This document shows positions 61,711-64,000 of a stretch of 64,000 nt of DNA, piece by piece. The notes under the pieces were generated by a model. It had not been told where the DNA came from, did no database searches, and saw only the letters and a program-made list of their open reading frames with translations. Both the position numbers and the translations under genes were made by a program. Position 1 is the stretch's first letter. Each line of letters begins with the position of its first letter. The DNA is from Halobaculum roseum (GTDB lineage: Archaea > Halobacteriota > Halobacteria > Halobacteriales > Haloferacaceae), in NCBI RefSeq assembly GCF_019880245.1, contig NZ_CP082286.1, forward strand, positions 700,521 through 764,520, given 5' to 3'.

Positions 61711-62430
61711 ATGATATCACTGCAGATGGACATGGTCCAGTACGACTGTCCGTACATCGACACGACCGTCGACCACGACGTGTCCTTCTCCGCCAAGCAG
61801 TGGGACTTCAACACCGCCAGGGAGCTGTTGGAAACCAGGATCATGGTGAGAGGGGCCGACTGGGGGGCGCTCGATAACGCGCTCTCGACGCTCCGGGCAC
61901 ACGACAACATGCGCGGCTACGACCTGATCAAGCGGGAGGGGGAGGTCGCGTTGATCCGTTCGAGAATCGGCCAGACGGACGCGATGCGGGTGATCCGCGA
62001 CCGGGACGGCTACATCACCGGGCCGTTCGAGATCGCCGACGGCAGCGAGACCTGGCACGTCGGGTTCGATCGACGGTCGACGGCCGACGGCGCGCTCTCG
62101 GCGCTGTCGAGGAACAACGACTTCTCCGTCGAGTCGCGCGACTCGATGGACCTGGAGGAGTACTCCGACCTCATGCGGAACGTCGGGGCCGCGACGACCC
62201 TGCTGAACGCGTGTCGTGACCTGTCGACCGTCGAACGGGAGACGCTGCGGACGGCCGTCTCGGACGGGTATTTTACGACCCCGAGGGACGCGACGCTGTC
62301 GACGCTCGCGGACGAGTTCGACGTCTCGAAGATGGCCGTCTCGAAGAACCTCCGTCGCGGCCAACGGAAGCTCCTCGGGCAGGTGACGGAGGCGATGGAC
62401 GACATCGATGTCGACGACGCCCCAGACTGA
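61711..62430 (+). CDS. HTH-10 (bacterio-opsin activator type) regulator
   Basis: This is 239 residues, ATG with ribosome site GGGAGGTG about seven bases upstream. The C-terminal HTH-10 domain is clear: RETLRTAVSDGYFTTPRDAT, LSTLADEFDVSKMAVSKNLR, RGQRKLL. The N-terminal 150 residues are a haloarchaeal sensing region of alpha/beta type without named ligand. Such proteins are haloarchaeal transcription factors. Divergent neighbour is the SDR gene; target genes not evident. Confidence 0.9.
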   Translation: MISLQMDMVQYDCPYIDTTVDHDVSFSAKQWDFNTARELLETRIMVRGADWGALDNALSTLRAHDNMRGYDLIKREGEVALIRSRIGQTDAMRVIRDRDGYITGPFEIADGSETWHVGFDRRSTADGALSALSRNNDFSVESRDSMDLEEYSDLMRNVGAATTLLNACRDLSTVERETLRTAVSDGYFTTPRDATLSTLADEFDVSKMAVSKNLRRGQRKLLGQVTEAMDDIDVDDAPD

Positions 62431-62484
62431 TTCACGGTCGGCCGGCGCCCGCGGTCGCGGCAGCGATCGGCGGCGCCACTGCCC

Positions 62485-63231
62485 TTACTCCCGGCCGCTG
62501 CCCTGCATCAGCTTCGTCAGCTCCTCGTCCCCGACGATCGGCTCCGGCTCGCCCCGGGCGACGATCTCGCCGCGTTCGATGACCGCGAGCTCGTCGACGA
62601 TCTCGGGGACGTGCGTCGCGTTCGACTCCGCGATCAGCACCGCGATCCCGCGTTCGTTGATGTCCCGGATGTACCCCTTCAGCTTCTCGACGACGACCGG
62701 GGCCAGGCCCTCCAGCGGCTCGTCGAGGATGAGCAGGTCGGGGCGGAGCGCGAGCGCCCGTCCGATCGCGACCATCTTCGCCTGGCCGCCGCTGAGGTTC
62801 TCGACCTTCGCCTCGCGCCTGTCGTCGAGTTCGTCGAGCAGGTCGTACACCTCCTCGACGACGGCGTCCTCGTCGTCGATGCCGCGCGCGTCGCCGGCAG
62901 ACCAGATCGGGAGCCGGAAGTTCTCGTCGACGGACATCCCGGAGAACAGCTTCCGGTCCTCGGGCTGATAGCCGATCCCGCGCTTCGGGACGAGTTCCGG
63001 CCGGACGTCCGTCAACTCCTCGCCGCGGAACCGAACGGAACCGGACAGCACCTCGGCCAGTCCCATGATCCCCCGGAAGGTCGTCGTCTTGCCGGCGCCG
63101 TTGCGGCCGACGAGCCCGATCGCCTCGCCGCGATCGACCTCGAGAGAGACGCCCTCGGTCACCGGGAACCCCTCGACTGCGGCCTCCAGCCCCTCCACCG
63201 AGAGGAGGGGCTCGGCGTCCTCGTGGCTCAT
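62485..63231 (-). CDS. livF: ABC branched-chain amino-acid-type ATPase LivF
   Basis: This is 248 residues. Walker A LVGRNGAGKTTTFRGIMG, signature NLSGGQAKMVAIGRALALRP, Walker B LLILDEPLEGLAPVVVEKLK, family-typical GIGYQPEDRKLFSGMSVDEN. It lies downstream of livG with ATGA overlap. It energises uptake of branched-chain amino acids or, in haloarchaea often, other amides or acids. Confidence 0.92.
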   Translation of the reverse strand: MSHEDAEPLLSVEGLEAAVEGFPVTEGVSLEVDRGEAIGLVGRNGAGKTTTFRGIMGLAEVLSGSVRFRGEELTDVRPELVPKRGIGYQPEDRKLFSGMSVDENFRLPIWSAGDARGIDDEDAVVEEVYDLLDELDDRREAKVENLSGGQAKMVAIGRALALRPDLLILDEPLEGLAPVVVEKLKGYIRDINERGIAVLIAESNATHVPEIVDELAVIERGEIVARGEPEPIVGDEELTKLMQGSGRE

Positions 63232-63977
63232 TCCTCCACCCCCAACAGTACCCGCCGGAGGCGGTCATCGGTCTCCAGGATCGAGGGGCCACCCTCCCCG
63301 AGGACGCCGCCCCGGTGGAGCGCGATCACGCGGTCGGCGTACGCGCTGACGATGTCCATGTCGTGTTCGATCGCGACGGTCGTGACCCCCTGGGCCTCGC
63401 CCACCTCGACAATCGTCTCGATGACGTGTTCGGTCTCCTCGGCGGAGACCCCCGCGGTCGGCTCGTCGAGGAGCAGGTACTTCGGATCGAGCCCGAACGA
63501 CATCGCGACGTCGAGCAGCTTTCGGTCCCCGTGCGGGAGCGTCTCGGCGATCTCGTGTTCCCGGTCCCGGAGCCGGAAGCGGTCGACCAGGTCGTCGACC
63601 GCGGACTCGACCTCCTCGTGTTCGTCGCTGAAACTGAACGCGCTCCGGGTCTTCCCCCGCTCGGAGAGCACGGCCGTCCGGAGGTTCTCGCGGACGGTCA
63701 TCTCCTCGAAGACGTGAACGACCTGGAAGCTCCGGACGAGCCCCTCGTGGACCCGCTCGTCGGGGCGGAGCCCGCCGATGTCGGTTCCGTCGAGGACGAC
63801 GCTGCCCGAGTCCGGGGAGAGCAGCCCCGTCAGGAGGTTCACCAGCGTCGTCTTCCCCGCGCCGTTCGGGCCGACGATGAACACCATCTCGCCGTCCTCG
63901 CGGCCGAACTCCACGGTGACGTCGTCCGTCGCGACCAGCTTTCCGAATCGTTTGGTTAGGTTGCGTGCTTCGAGCAT
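63228..63977 (-). CDS. livG: ABC branched-chain amino-acid-type ATPase LivG
   Basis: This is 249 residues. Walker A IVGPNGAGKTTLVNLLTG, Q-loop RSFQVVHVFEEMTVRENLRT, signature-like TLPHGDRKLLDVAMSFGLDP (variant of LSGGQ), Walker B YLLLDEPTAGVSAEETEHVI, switch VAIEHDMDIVSAYADRVIAL. The QVVHVF and AGVSAEE motifs are typical of LivG. Its gene end overlaps livF. The upstream permease gene ends five bases before its ATG. Confidence 0.92.
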   Translation of the reverse strand: MLEARNLTKRFGKLVATDDVTVEFGREDGEMVFIVGPNGAGKTTLVNLLTGLLSPDSGSVVLDGTDIGGLRPDERVHEGLVRSFQVVHVFEEMTVRENLRTAVLSERGKTRSAFSFSDEHEEVESAVDDLVDRFRLRDREHEIAETLPHGDRKLLDVAMSFGLDPKYLLLDEPTAGVSAEETEHVIETIVEVGEAQGVTTVAIEHDMDIVSAYADRVIALHRGGVLGEGGPSILETDDRLRRVLLGVEE

Positions 63978-63981
63978 CCGT

Positions 63982-64000
63982 TCAGTTCACCCCGAACAGG
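63982..64000 (-). CDS. Probable LivM-type permease, last residues only
   Basis: On the minus strand the last codons before a TGA at 63982-63984 read LFGVN, the kind of short end seen in LivM permeases that precede livG. The stop is four bases from the livG ATG. Nearly all of the gene is beyond the window, so this rests on gene order. Confidence 0.35.

Overview
The window reads as DNA from a halophilic archaeon (class Halobacteria). The genes are mostly GC-rich and encode Asp/Glu-rich proteins. Archaea- or haloarchaea-typical families recur: a PGF-CTERM surface protein, Tat-exported lipoproteins with RR...LAGC-type signals, an HTH-10 (bacterio-opsin activator type) regulator, a haloarchaeal Htr transducer, DUF2080 with an IS1341-type TnpB, DUF5796, DUF7508 and DUF7521. 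No tRNA or rRNA gene was recognised, and genus or species cannot be fixed from the sequence alone.

Positions 1-18,800 are an accessory, mobile-element-rich island. A TnpB gene runs off the left edge (1-962). A second, complete DUF2080-TnpB pair lies at 7141-8520. Its 3' end, the expected guide-RNA scaffold (omega RNA), is repeated twice without a nuclease gene (4536-4653 and 6516-6633). The nuclease-linked copy sits inside a vapC toxin gene, which is cut off after its fourteenth codon. Between 3229 and 5953 a low-GC, roughly 2.7-kb segment (winged-helix protein, Rossmann-like protein, coiled-coil membrane protein, small membrane protein) is bracketed by a 47-bp direct repeat derived from one broken gene. 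An AbiE-like wHTH/nucleotidyltransferase pair (8689-10421) and an ATPase_2/DUF234 protein (10618-12000) follow. Next come a conjugation-type ATPase with a probable nuclease tail, its membrane partner, and 1.75 kb of non-coding DNA carrying six TGTGGAA motifs.

Positions 19,000-27,400 form a metal-handling block: a His-rich CPH-type copper P-type ATPase (CopB-like), a CopZ-like chaperone, a wHTH regulator with a DUF7521 membrane protein, DoxX, DUF302, a permease with two YHS metal-binding domains, and three SHOCT-domain genes, one of them frameshifted. A PQQ-type beta-propeller protein follows, whose stop codon is supplied by another insertion-sequence end (27636-27673). After it come an NhaC antiporter and an M50-CBS membrane protease.

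Positions 33,400-45,700 are a sugar-use locus: an IclR regulator divergent from a zinc alcohol dehydrogenase, a full ABC sugar importer (Tat lipoprotein, two permeases, MalK-like ATPase), a class II aldolase, a rhamnulokinase-family kinase, an SDR dehydrogenase, a sorbitol-type dehydrogenase and a DgoD-like sugar-acid dehydratase. Together they could import a hexose or deoxyhexose and cleave its phosphate, with an oxidative branch through a sugar acid.

Positions 45,900-64,000 look like chromosomal backbone: DUF5796/DUF7508, a small zinc finger, an HtrA-type protease, an Htr chemotaxis transducer, a thioesterase, a bifunctional-nuclease-family protein, a TraB/M50 overlapping pair, an aldehyde dehydrogenase/acetolactate-synthase-like overlapping pair, purM, an AMP-ligase-like protein, an SDR, an HTH-10 regulator, and livF-livG of a branched-chain amino-acid type ABC importer whose permease is cut by the right edge.
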